Shown here: piece by piece, positions 1 to 8,529 of the stretch
Layout: each line of letters opens with the position of its first letter
Position numbering within the stretch: position 1 is the stretch's first letter
DNA from: an uncultured Bacilli bacterium
GTDB taxonomy: Bacteria > Bacillota_I > Bacilli_A > RF39 > UBA660
NCBI GenBank assembly: GCA_934096605.1
Contig: CAKOMI010000006.1
Span: 1 to 42,312 of the forward strand
Direction of reading: 5' to 3'
Length of the DNA: 42,312 bases
Notes under the pieces: generated by a model
What the model was told of the DNA's origin: nothing
The model's input: only the letters and a program-made list of their open reading frames with translations
Database searches by the model: none
Position numbers and translations under genes: made by a program

Positions 1-91
1 TGTCTAGATTATGGATAAATACTTGTAAAATGTCGAAAGTGTTGTTTATTTTCAAAACAATTTGGTGTAGTATTTAGATAGGTGATTAATT

Positions 92-550
92 ATGACTAGA
101 AAAGAGATACAATCTGCAATTGCTTATGCTAATTATTATGCACTGAAACATAAATTGTTAAGACCTTATGAAATTCATATAGATAGTTTGGACGAAATCG
201 ATATTAATCTTTTAAATGAAATAGTTGATGATTCAATGGTAAGGTTTAATTATAATGGTCAGAGTGTTTCAGTTTATCAGATGAAAGAATATTTAGGTTA
301 TGGTGTTAAAGTAAATAAAATAGATGAAAATAGTGTACCATATCAAATATACCAAGCCAACAAGGCAATTCAAAATAATAATTTGCTTGCACCAAGAGTG
401 ATAAATGTCCGTGATGTTAATGTTTTAACTAAAGAAATTTTAGACAGCATTATAGACCCAGATATGATAAAGTTTAATATTAATGGTTTTGTTTTTTCCG
501 TATCAGATATTAAATATTATTTGGGATTAAGTAATAGAAGAGGAAGATAG
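92..550 (+). CDS. Unrecognised protein made of two ~61-residue repeats
   Basis: A 152-residue soluble protein preceded by a plausible AGGTG ribosome site. I do not recognise the family. The sequence is an internal duplication: residues about 10-69 align with about 86-145. Each unit has an N-terminal helix, then a D/E-rich segment, a core of the type (M)(V/I)(R/K)FN-NG---SV, and a closing K(E/Y)YLG. No signal peptide, membrane segment or catalytic motif is visible. It lies 9 bases before the kinase gene, probably in the same transcript, and heads the T7SS toxin region as seen here. A role as adaptor or immunity protein for a toxin left of the window is possible but is inference. Real gene: fairly sure; function: unknown. 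Confidence 0.75.
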   Translation: MTRKEIQSAIAYANYYALKHKLLRPYEIHIDSLDEIDINLLNEIVDDSMVRFNYNGQSVSVYQMKEYLGYGVKVNKIDENSVPYQIYQANKAIQNNNLLAPRVINVRDVNVLTKEILDSIIDPDMIKFNINGFVFSVSDIKYYLGLSNRRGR

Positions 551-559
551 TGAGTTTAT

Positions 560-1312
560 ATGGCTACTAAAAAAACTAAGTTTAGTGTTTCTAAAGTGAT
601 AATTAATCATAGACTTTTTTTGAAAAAACAATTGTTAGATATAACTGAAGAAAACATAAAAATCATGTATGATGAATTAGAAAAATATAATAAGTTTCTT
701 AAATATTTTGCATTTATTCCAAAAATTTATTCTTATGATATTACTAATGAGTACTATATTATTTATGAATACATAAATGGAACAACAATGAAGGATATAA
801 GATTTTTTGATGGTATAAACAATTTGGTTTTTATATGTAATTTGTGTAAACTACTAACTCAAGTACATTTAAAAGGAATAATTCATTGTGATTTAAAGCC
901 TGACAATATTATTATTGATAATAACGATAATATTTATATAATTGATTGGAATTCTTCAAAATATATTAATGAAAAGCCAACTCATGGGACTTTAAAATAT
1001 TGTTCTTATGAACAACTTAGTCTTAAGTCTGTTGATAACTATTTTGATATTTATTCAATTGGCGTAATGCTTTATGATTTATTAATAAATGATAATTTGT
1101 TTGCTAAAATAATTAATGCCAATGAAAAGAATAGTGATATAGATAAAATATTAGAAATTTCTAGTAAGTTAAAAGGCTACCCTAGACTTTTAGACGATGT
1201 TTTTGATAAAATTTTTACTAGAAATATGAATAAACGATATAAAGATTTACAGGAGTTAATAAATGATTTAACTGTGATTATTGATTCATTTAAAATGGAA
1301 AAAAAGGTCTAG
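560..1312 (+). CDS. Hanks-type Ser/Thr protein kinase-like protein, cytosolic
   Basis: A 250-residue protein kinase fold of roughly minimal length. Visible motifs: a probable ATP lysine in the FLKKQ segment (about 20-24), a hinge near IIYEYINGT (67-75), a catalytic loop HCDLKPDN with Asp111 and Asn116, and a DWN triplet (129-131) in place of DFG. The activation loop has GT at 143-144 and YEQ where APE normally sits. The glycine loop is not recognisable. Catalytic Asp, Asn and the magnesium Asp are kept, so activity is possible despite the DFG and glycine-loop changes. There is no membrane segment, unlike EssB/YukC, whose cytosolic domain is a kinase-like fold. It follows the repeat protein and ends inside a terminator stem. 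Its role in the T7SS locus is inferred from position only. Confidence 0.85.
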   Translation: MATKKTKFSVSKVIINHRLFLKKQLLDITEENIKIMYDELEKYNKFLKYFAFIPKIYSYDITNEYYIIYEYINGTTMKDIRFFDGINNLVFICNLCKLLTQVHLKGIIHCDLKPDNIIIDNNDNIYIIDWNSSKYINEKPTHGTLKYCSYEQLSLKSVDNYFDIYSIGVMLYDLLINDNLFAKIINANEKNSDIDKILEISSKLKGYPRLLDDVFDKIFTRNMNKRYKDLQELINDLTVIIDSFKMEKKV

Positions 1313-1329
1313 GTGTCTAGATTTTTTTT
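1308..1329 (+). terminator. Rho-independent terminator after the kinase gene
   Basis: Stem TCTAG/CTAGA (1308-1312 and 1317-1321) with loop GTGT is followed by eight T. The kinase stop codon TAG (1310-1312) lies inside the 5' arm. A near copy with the same arms stands at 6105-6128. Confidence 0.75.
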
Positions 1330-1391
1330 GTTACCTATGATAAACTTTGTGTATAGAGTAGATAGTTTATGAGAATAGGAGGTTGTCTGTT

Positions 1392-1514
1392 TTGAAAATT
1401 AATAGAAAAGAATTTAAAAATAAATTAATGAATATATATCAAACGACAGAAATAAAGAAAGCAAAAAAAGAATATGAACAAGCAGTAGCCTCTTTAGAAA
1501 CATTAGACATTTAA
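1392..1514 (+). pseudogene. Truncated DUF4176 remnant (last ~35 codons with a new TTG start)
   Basis: A 40-codon reading frame starts at TTG 1392, nine bases after a perfect AGGAGG (1377-1382). From codon 6 on it is identical to the C-terminal 35 residues of the intact DUF4176-type protein encoded at 6193-6531. The conserved N-terminal domain of that family is missing. It occupies the same place, 16 bases before the ATG of a giant toxin. This looks like the scar of the duplication that copied the toxin 5' module. A 40-residue peptide may still be made because the ribosome site is strong, but a DUF4176 function is unlikely. Confidence 0.8.
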
Positions 1515-3512
1515 AAGGTTGGTTTTTATCATGAAGGTGATAACTGAAGTAAACACGGATAATATAAGAAAAGTTATTGATACTTTAGAAAATTATAGTA
1601 AGTACTATCTTAATAAAAGGGAAGTATTTGATATAAGTAATTATCAAACAGATGATTATGATGATATATCAGCTTTTAATGGATTATTAAAGAAGATAAA
1701 AAGTAATTATAATGATATTTCTAATAATATAAATAATATAGTTTCTTATATGCAAGAATATTGTAATGATATAGAAGGCTTAGAAAACAAAGTTAGTGAA
1801 AAAGGTGGTATTGTAAAAGAAAGCAATGCCAGTATAGTAGCAAGTAAGATAAGTATGTCTATAGATTCATCTAGTGTTAATGATACAGAATTATTTGAGA
1901 TAAACACATATAACGAACAAAGTTCTAATACACAAGAAATGTCAAAATATATGAGTAAGTTTATAGAAGAAACAGATAAAAGAATAAGTGATAATGAGAT
2001 AATAAATACAAGTGATGAAGAGGTAGGTAAAGCAACAAAGATATCAAAGATAGGAAATGTTTTAAAAAGTTTATTAAGTTTTATTGATAGCAAAGTAGAA
2101 ACACCAGAGTTAGTAATAGATGATAAAGTGTATAATGAAACATATCAAGAATATACAAATCCATTAGAATCACAAAAAACATTAATGAAACAATATATAA
2201 GTGCAGTAGATGAAGAGTTAAAAGAATATGAAACAATAGAAAACGAATTTAGTCGAGCAAAGTATCATTTAAGAACAATAGATGATATAAGTATGTTGAG
2301 TAAAGAATCACAAAAGGTAATAAAAGAAAAGTTTGGAACATTAGAAGATTACAAGAAATATATAAGTGAATTAAAGGAATTAAAAACAAGTTGTGAAACA
2401 AACATAGAACAAATAGAACAAAATATAGATGTAGCAAAATATGAATGTTTAACTGTATTAAGTGATTATGATAAATATCAAAATAAAGATAAAGTAGATA
2501 GTAGTAAAATTACAATAGAAAATGTTGAAGGAGTCAATTATTTTACAAGTTATGAAGAATATTGTAAAAGATATGGACAAGTAAGTGAATTAGAATATGC
2601 AAGGGGATTAGAAGAGAGAATATCAAAATTAAGTAATGAAGCATATTCAGTTGATGATCATACAAAACAATTGTTAAATTTAATACATGTAGCAAAGACA
2701 GATGAAACATATAGTAAGATATATAATTATTTAAATGATAAATATGGTGCATATGAAGCTAATGAATATTTAAAGGTAATAGAGAATACAGTAAATCAAG
2801 CAATAGGTAAAGAGAAAGCACAGGCATATTTAAATACTCTTTCAAAGGAAGAAAATATAAAAGAAGCAATTACCAATCATTTAAAAGTAACAGGAAAAGG
2901 GATAGATAGTGGAATACAATCAAGTGCAAGTGGAATAGAACATGCAATAAGTGCAGCTGGAGCATTTATAACAGGAGAAAGTCCAAGTAGAGCAAATACA
3001 ATAGAAGAATATGAAAATATGTATTTAAGTCAAGCCATAGCAAGTGGAGATTATACAGGAGCATATTTAAAAGATAACTATGCAATAAGTCAAGGAATAG
3101 GAAATATGGCTCCATCGATAGCATTAAGTATGGCAGGAGGAGGAGCAATAGGTTCGGCCTTATTAGGAATATCAGCTGGAGGCAATAGTTATCATGAAAT
3201 GTTAACAGAAGGATATACAAATAGTCAAGCCTTAACATATGGGGTAATATCAGGAGCAACAGAAAGTATAACCGAGAAATTTTTAGGTGGAATAAGTTTT
3301 TTTAATGATGTACCAGTTGATAGTTTCAAAAGTTATATACATTCAATGGCAAAAGAAGGCTTAGAAGAAGGCGGGCAAGAGATATTTGGAGAAGGAGTAA
3401 AATCATTAATAACTGGAGAGAAAATAAATGGAAATGAATTAAAAGGAAATGTAATACAAAGTGCATTATATGGAGGTATTACTGCTGGTATATTAAATAC
3501 TCCTTCTATGAT
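1405..3512 (+). repeat. 2.1-kb direct repeat, copy A
   Basis: This segment matches 6422-8529 at a constant offset of 5017 bases. I saw no difference, and the reverse-frame translations across it are also identical. It covers the end of the DUF4176 gene, the spacer, and the first ~660 codons of the toxin. Identity stops at codon Met-Ile before residue ~661. Identity at synonymous positions implies a very recent duplication or ongoing gene conversion. Confidence 0.95.
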
Positions 3513-5802
3513 ATCGTCAAATATTACAAAACTAAAAGTCAATAATGCTATTGAAAATAATATATTAGATATTGAGTTATTAGCTGGGGATATAAAGAAA
3601 ATTTATAAGGAAAATGGGGTTAGTGATTCTTTTTATGCTACAAAAAGTAATAAAGAGTTAATAAATGATAATACAATGCTTATTTATGATAATTATAAAA
3701 ATATAATTAATGATAATTTTAGTATTGCTGATATAAGCCAAACTTTAAGCAAAAATATTGATAATATTACTAAAAACGTTTTGGCTAATAATGTAAATGA
3801 TATAACTCTTAAAAAAGCTATTCTTAACTTACCTAAATCTACAGTCTTTTTTCCAGCGGTTGTTTTGTCTATGAAAAATAAAGTTAAATATTCTCCTATT
3901 AGCAGTAATGTTAATGTTAAACAAAATATACTTGATAATGGTTTATACCATATAACTAGTGAAAAGAGTGCTCAAGCAATTTTAGACTCTGGTTACGTGA
4001 AATCTTCTGGATATTTTAGTTCTTTGGGAGAAAGAAAAGCTTATTTTTTTGGAGGGATTCCTACTTTAGAACAGGTATCTATCAATTTAATGTCTGTTGC
4101 AGAAACGCAGGTTGCTGTGAAATTTAATATTGATGAAGCTAATATTGAAAACTTTAGTTACAGATTTAAAGATGATGGCGCTGTTGTTTGTAAGGGAAAT
4201 TATAATTTTGATAGACAAAATGCGGAAATAGTTTATTTAGGGTTAAAAGTTGATGAACATCAAAATTTACGATATGAAGAAATTTCTAAAAAAGAATATG
4301 AAATGTTAAAAAATGCTAAATCAAGAAAATTATTTCATGGCAAACTAGATGATATTTCTAGTAGTTTAAAGTCGTTATCAATCTCTTTTTCAAAACAAGC
4401 TGATTATTTTTTTGAAAATATTAATGTTTCTAAGTATATTAACTCAGATTTAACAAATACTGGTGCTACTATAGTTAATAGTAAAATAAATAGCATTTTA
4501 AATTTTTTAAATCCTAATTTACAGTTTGTAGATCCTAATGGTATTACAGTTTCTATGAAATTGTCTGAAATAAATGAAATTAATCAAAACATACCAGATA
4601 AGTTAGATATCACGGCAACGATGAAACTTAAGCAAAATATACCTGATAGCTCAAACATTCCTAAAATGTCGGAGTTTAATCAAAAAACAAATGAAAATAT
4701 TAATGCAACGCTTGAGTTAAAAGAGGTACCTAATGCTGTAGATAACAATGTTAATTTAAATAGTTCGTTAAATAATCAAAGCGTTTCTGAAATCTCATCT
4801 TTAAGGGATAAATTGATTGAAAATATAAATCAAGCTAAATTAGCTAACGAAAAAAAGATTAATGGGCTAAAAAATAATATTTTAAGCTCAGTAAATTCTA
4901 AATGGAATGATTATAAAAAAATAAGACAATTATATTTAAAATTAAATCAAGCTTTGAATTACGATTATGATTATATGTTTGGGTCAAAAGATTTTAAAGA
5001 AACAGTTTATAATAAAAAGGTTGATTTTGAAATCTTAGAAACACCTAAAGTTATTTGTAAAAGTTGGTCAGAATTATATGAGGAATTACTTTTAGATATT
5101 GGTATACCTAAGGAAAGAATATCTATAAAATCGACTGGTGAAGGAGTTGGGAGTCACAGATGGGTTGAAATAGATATGGGAAAGAATATAATAATTGCAG
5201 ATGCTGCAGACAATATTCATGGAACAACAGATTTAGGAAATTGTAAAGTTGGAATGTCTACAGTTGGCTTTTTGATTTGCGATAAGTCTTATTCTGGAAA
5301 AAGATTATCAAAGTTAGATAAAAATATAATTGATTATTCTGAATCTCAATGGAAAAAAACTGATAAAGAATTAAATTATATAAATAGTGATTATCATAAT
5401 ACGCTTATTGATAAATCTAAAAATTTATTTGCAAATTCTAAATTATATCAAAAAGTTTTTGGAAATGATTCTCATCAACAAGATGCCAAAAAAGTTGATA
5501 TGTTATTTGATATTGATTTAAAGGATAATATGACTGGTGTAGAAAAATATTCGTATTTAAAAAGAATAATAAAAAACTTGAACTTTTCTTCAGAATCTCA
5601 AATAGAAGTTAATACTCGTCATGAGGTAGTAAAAGTTGGTAATGATTTTGTTTTTCTTACTATGGTGATGGCTAAAACAGATATTGACAATTTCAAATAT
5701 ATGGTAGTTGGAGATGGTATTAAAAAACAAATATTTGACAATTATAGTGATTATATAAAATTTGTAAATAACATAGAAAGAACAGGTGATATTATAAAAT
5801 GA
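1531..5802 (+). CDS. Giant T7SS-type polymorphic toxin 1 with transglutaminase-like C-terminal domain
   Basis: A 1423-residue protein from ATG 1531 (a TTG four codons earlier has no room for a ribosome site). Residues ~1-100 are helical and WXG100/LXG-like without a clear motif. Residues ~100-440 are charged coiled coil. Residues ~460-660 are a Gly/Ala/Ser-rich helical segment of a type common in Firmicutes polymorphic toxins. After the shared module comes a GLYHITSEKSAQAIL-type domain (~800-930), possibly ADP-ribosyltransferase-like, then a linker. Cys1176 (VICKSW), His1209 (GSHRWVE) and Asp1224 (IADAAD) then follow with the spacing of a transglutaminase-like catalytic triad. A further ~130 residues form an unknown tail. 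The stop overlaps the next gene's start. Toxin identity and export by the neighbouring EssC are inferred from architecture and location. Confidence 0.85.
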   Translation: MKVITEVNTDNIRKVIDTLENYSKYYLNKREVFDISNYQTDDYDDISAFNGLLKKIKSNYNDISNNINNIVSYMQEYCNDIEGLENKVSEKGGIVKESNASIVASKISMSIDSSSVNDTELFEINTYNEQSSNTQEMSKYMSKFIEETDKRISDNEIINTSDEEVGKATKISKIGNVLKSLLSFIDSKVETPELVIDDKVYNETYQEYTNPLESQKTLMKQYISAVDEELKEYETIENEFSRAKYHLRTIDDISMLSKESQKVIKEKFGTLEDYKKYISELKELKTSCETNIEQIEQNIDVAKYECLTVLSDYDKYQNKDKVDSSKITIENVEGVNYFTSYEEYCKRYGQVSELEYARGLEERISKLSNEAYSVDDHTKQLLNLIHVAKTDETYSKIYNYLNDKYGAYEANEYLKVIENTVNQAIGKEKAQAYLNTLSKEENIKEAITNHLKVTGKGIDSGIQSSASGIEHAISAAGAFITGESPSRANTIEEYENMYLSQAIASGDYTGAYLKDNYAISQGIGNMAPSIALSMAGGGAIGSALLGISAGGNSYHEMLTEGYTNSQALTYGVISGATESITEKFLGGISFFNDVPVDSFKSYIHSMAKEGLEEGGQEIFGEGVKSLITGEKINGNELKGNVIQSALYGGITAGILNTPSMISSNITKLKVNNAIENNILDIELLAGDIKKIYKENGVSDSFYATKSNKELINDNTMLIYDNYKNIINDNFSIADISQTLSKNIDNITKNVLANNVNDITLKKAILNLPKSTVFFPAVVLSMKNKVKYSPISSNVNVKQNILDNGLYHITSEKSAQAILDSGYVKSSGYFSSLGERKAYFFGGIPTLEQVSINLMSVAETQVAVKFNIDEANIENFSYRFKDDGAVVCKGNYNFDRQNAEIVYLGLKVDEHQNLRYEEISKKEYEMLKNAKSRKLFHGKLDDISSSLKSLSISFSKQADYFFENINVSKYINSDLTNTGATIVNSKINSILNFLNPNLQFVDPNGITVSMKLSEINEINQNIPDKLDITATMKLKQNIPDSSNIPKMSEFNQKTNENINATLELKEVPNAVDNNVNLNSSLNNQSVSEISSLRDKLIENINQAKLANEKKINGLKNNILSSVNSKWNDYKKIRQLYLKLNQALNYDYDYMFGSKDFKETVYNKKVDFEILETPKVICKSWSELYEELLLDIGIPKERISIKSTGEGVGSHRWVEIDMGKNIIIADAADNIHGTTDLGNCKVGMSTVGFLICDKSYSGKRLSKLDKNIIDYSESQWKKTDKELNYINSDYHNTLIDKSKNLFANSKLYQKVFGNDSHQQDAKKVDMLFDIDLKDNMTGVEKYSYLKRIIKNLNFSSESQIEVNTRHEVVKVGNDFVFLTMVMAKTDIDNFKYMVVGDGIKKQIFDNYSDYIKFVNNIERTGDIIK
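4447..4560 (+). repeat. Second shared patch between the two toxins, copy A
   Basis: About 115 bases (encoding DLTNTGATIVNSKINSIL and the following residues) match 9308-9421 with only a few differences, although the surrounding toxin sequences are diverged. This suggests a separate recombination or conversion tract inside the variable part. Confidence 0.75.
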
Positions 5803-6080
5803 TTGATAAATTGTTAGAAAGAGTTAATTTTATGAAAAAAACAATTTCTTCAGATGATGATAAAGAAAAAATAAATGTCATAACTGAGCTACTAAATGAT
5901 TCTAAATTATTAAGAAATCTTGACGTTGAAACAATATTTGGTATTTTAGATTTTTTGGGGTTTTCTGAGTTAGAAGCCGTGAATATTTATAAAGAATTAA
6001 TGGCATCTAAAACAGATTTGGATAATGAGGAGTATTTGTCATTTGAAATTACAGATGATGAATTGAATCTTAAATTATAA
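5799..6080 (+). CDS. Candidate immunity protein for toxin 1
   Basis: A 93-residue acidic, all-helical-looking protein whose ATG overlaps the toxin stop (ATGA). It has no signal peptide, no membrane segment and no recognisable family motif. Residues ~40-70 (a DVETIFGILDFLGFSELEA-type stretch) read like a small helical bundle. Translational coupling to the toxin and the terminator ~25 bases downstream make it the last gene of the toxin 1 cassette, the usual place of the cognate immunity gene in T7SS toxin operons. The immunity role is inferred from position only; a chaperone or accessory subunit is the alternative. Confidence 0.65.
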   Translation: MIDKLLERVNFMKKTISSDDDKEKINVITELLNDSKLLRNLDVETIFGILDFLGFSELEAVNIYKELMASKTDLDNEEYLSFEITDDELNLKL

Positions 6081-6104
6081 TTGTTACTTAAACAAAGAAA
6101 AATT

Positions 6105-6128
6105 AATCTAGGCATCTAGATTTTTTTT
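6105..6128 (+). terminator. Rho-independent terminator after toxin 1 cassette
   Basis: A seven-base stem AATCTAG/CTAGATT with loop GCAT runs into a T tract. It is nearly the same element as at 1308-1329, and the following ~60 bases are also alike, so each toxin cassette appears to begin with a similar terminator and leader unit. Confidence 0.75.
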
Positions 6129-6192
6129 CTTTCATATGTTAGACTTAGGTATAGAATAGAAAAGATATGAAAGAATAAGAGGATTGTATATT

Positions 6193-6531
6193 ATGAATGA
6201 TAAAGATTTTTTAAATTTAGGTAGTGTTGTGTTATTAAAAAATGGTAAAAAGCCATTAATGGTAATTGGTTATGCTTATCCCACTTTGGATAATGATAAT
6301 CTAGTTTATGATTATCTTGGAGCATTATATCCAGAAGGTATTCTTGCTACTGATAATAATATTTTATTTAATCATGAAGATATTGATAAAGTGTTATTTA
6401 TTGGTTATGAAAGCGATTTAGGAAAAGAATTTAAAAATAAATTAATGAATATATATCAAACGACAGAAATAAAGAAAGCAAAAAAAGAATATGAACAAGC
6501 AGTAGCCTCTTTAGAAACATTAGACATTTAA
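6193..6531 (+). CDS. DUF4176-type T7SS-associated protein
   Basis: A 112-residue protein. ATG 6193 is chosen because AAGAGG lies 10 bases upstream; a TTG at 6184 would leave one base of spacing. The N-terminal domain shows the pattern of the DUF4176 family, which occurs beside T7SS toxin genes: an LNLGSVVLLKNG start, PLMVIGYA, VYDYLGALYPEG, and FNHEDIDKVLFIGYESD. The last ~35 residues are a lysine/glutamate-rich helix identical to the remnant at 1392-1514. The toxin 2 ATG follows 16 bases after the stop, so the two are translated from one message. A chaperone or targeting role for the toxin N-terminus is a reasonable guess; the family's biochemical function is not established to my knowledge. 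Confidence 0.8.
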   Translation: MNDKDFLNLGSVVLLKNGKKPLMVIGYAYPTLDNDNLVYDYLGALYPEGILATDNNILFNHEDIDKVLFIGYESDLGKEFKNKLMNIYQTTEIKKAKKEYEQAVASLETLDI

Positions 6532-8529
6532 AAGGTTGGTTTTTATCATGAAGGTGATAACTGAAGTAAACACGGATAATATAAGAAAAGTTATTGATAC
6601 TTTAGAAAATTATAGTAAGTACTATCTTAATAAAAGGGAAGTATTTGATATAAGTAATTATCAAACAGATGATTATGATGATATATCAGCTTTTAATGGA
6701 TTATTAAAGAAGATAAAAAGTAATTATAATGATATTTCTAATAATATAAATAATATAGTTTCTTATATGCAAGAATATTGTAATGATATAGAAGGCTTAG
6801 AAAACAAAGTTAGTGAAAAAGGTGGTATTGTAAAAGAAAGCAATGCCAGTATAGTAGCAAGTAAGATAAGTATGTCTATAGATTCATCTAGTGTTAATGA
6901 TACAGAATTATTTGAGATAAACACATATAACGAACAAAGTTCTAATACACAAGAAATGTCAAAATATATGAGTAAGTTTATAGAAGAAACAGATAAAAGA
7001 ATAAGTGATAATGAGATAATAAATACAAGTGATGAAGAGGTAGGTAAAGCAACAAAGATATCAAAGATAGGAAATGTTTTAAAAAGTTTATTAAGTTTTA
7101 TTGATAGCAAAGTAGAAACACCAGAGTTAGTAATAGATGATAAAGTGTATAATGAAACATATCAAGAATATACAAATCCATTAGAATCACAAAAAACATT
7201 AATGAAACAATATATAAGTGCAGTAGATGAAGAGTTAAAAGAATATGAAACAATAGAAAACGAATTTAGTCGAGCAAAGTATCATTTAAGAACAATAGAT
7301 GATATAAGTATGTTGAGTAAAGAATCACAAAAGGTAATAAAAGAAAAGTTTGGAACATTAGAAGATTACAAGAAATATATAAGTGAATTAAAGGAATTAA
7401 AAACAAGTTGTGAAACAAACATAGAACAAATAGAACAAAATATAGATGTAGCAAAATATGAATGTTTAACTGTATTAAGTGATTATGATAAATATCAAAA
7501 TAAAGATAAAGTAGATAGTAGTAAAATTACAATAGAAAATGTTGAAGGAGTCAATTATTTTACAAGTTATGAAGAATATTGTAAAAGATATGGACAAGTA
7601 AGTGAATTAGAATATGCAAGGGGATTAGAAGAGAGAATATCAAAATTAAGTAATGAAGCATATTCAGTTGATGATCATACAAAACAATTGTTAAATTTAA
7701 TACATGTAGCAAAGACAGATGAAACATATAGTAAGATATATAATTATTTAAATGATAAATATGGTGCATATGAAGCTAATGAATATTTAAAGGTAATAGA
7801 GAATACAGTAAATCAAGCAATAGGTAAAGAGAAAGCACAGGCATATTTAAATACTCTTTCAAAGGAAGAAAATATAAAAGAAGCAATTACCAATCATTTA
7901 AAAGTAACAGGAAAAGGGATAGATAGTGGAATACAATCAAGTGCAAGTGGAATAGAACATGCAATAAGTGCAGCTGGAGCATTTATAACAGGAGAAAGTC
8001 CAAGTAGAGCAAATACAATAGAAGAATATGAAAATATGTATTTAAGTCAAGCCATAGCAAGTGGAGATTATACAGGAGCATATTTAAAAGATAACTATGC
8101 AATAAGTCAAGGAATAGGAAATATGGCTCCATCGATAGCATTAAGTATGGCAGGAGGAGGAGCAATAGGTTCGGCCTTATTAGGAATATCAGCTGGAGGC
8201 AATAGTTATCATGAAATGTTAACAGAAGGATATACAAATAGTCAAGCCTTAACATATGGGGTAATATCAGGAGCAACAGAAAGTATAACCGAGAAATTTT
8301 TAGGTGGAATAAGTTTTTTTAATGATGTACCAGTTGATAGTTTCAAAAGTTATATACATTCAATGGCAAAAGAAGGCTTAGAAGAAGGCGGGCAAGAGAT
8401 ATTTGGAGAAGGAGTAAAATCATTAATAACTGGAGAGAAAATAAATGGAAATGAATTAAAAGGAAATGTAATACAAAGTGCATTATATGGAGGTATTACT
8501 GCTGGTATATTAAATACTCCTTCTATGAT
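6422..8529 (+). repeat. 2.1-kb direct repeat, copy B
   Basis: Second copy of the repeat at 1405-3512. Here the 5' boundary lies inside an intact DUF4176-type gene, so this copy keeps the ancestral 5' context and copy A carries the truncated version. Confidence 0.95.

Noticed and set aside
560..1312. Kinase gene as EssB/YukC
   Set aside because: No membrane helix or external domain, and the catalytic loop is intact, unlike EssB.
1519..1530. TTG starts upstream of both toxin ATGs (1519 and 6536) and of the DUF4176 gene (6184)
   Set aside because: The purine-rich ribosome site touches or overlaps these codons; the downstream ATGs have normal spacing.
1746..3542. Minus-strand open frames of 62-115 codons inside the toxin genes, repeated at 6763-8276
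   Set aside because: They are hydrophobic Leu/Ile-rich shadows of A-rich coding sequence, lack ribosome sites, and are duplicated only because the DNA is duplicated.
1405..8529. The 2.1-kb repeat as an insertion sequence
   Set aside because: It contains no transposase and no terminal inverted repeats, and its borders lie inside coding frames; it is a duplicated gene module.
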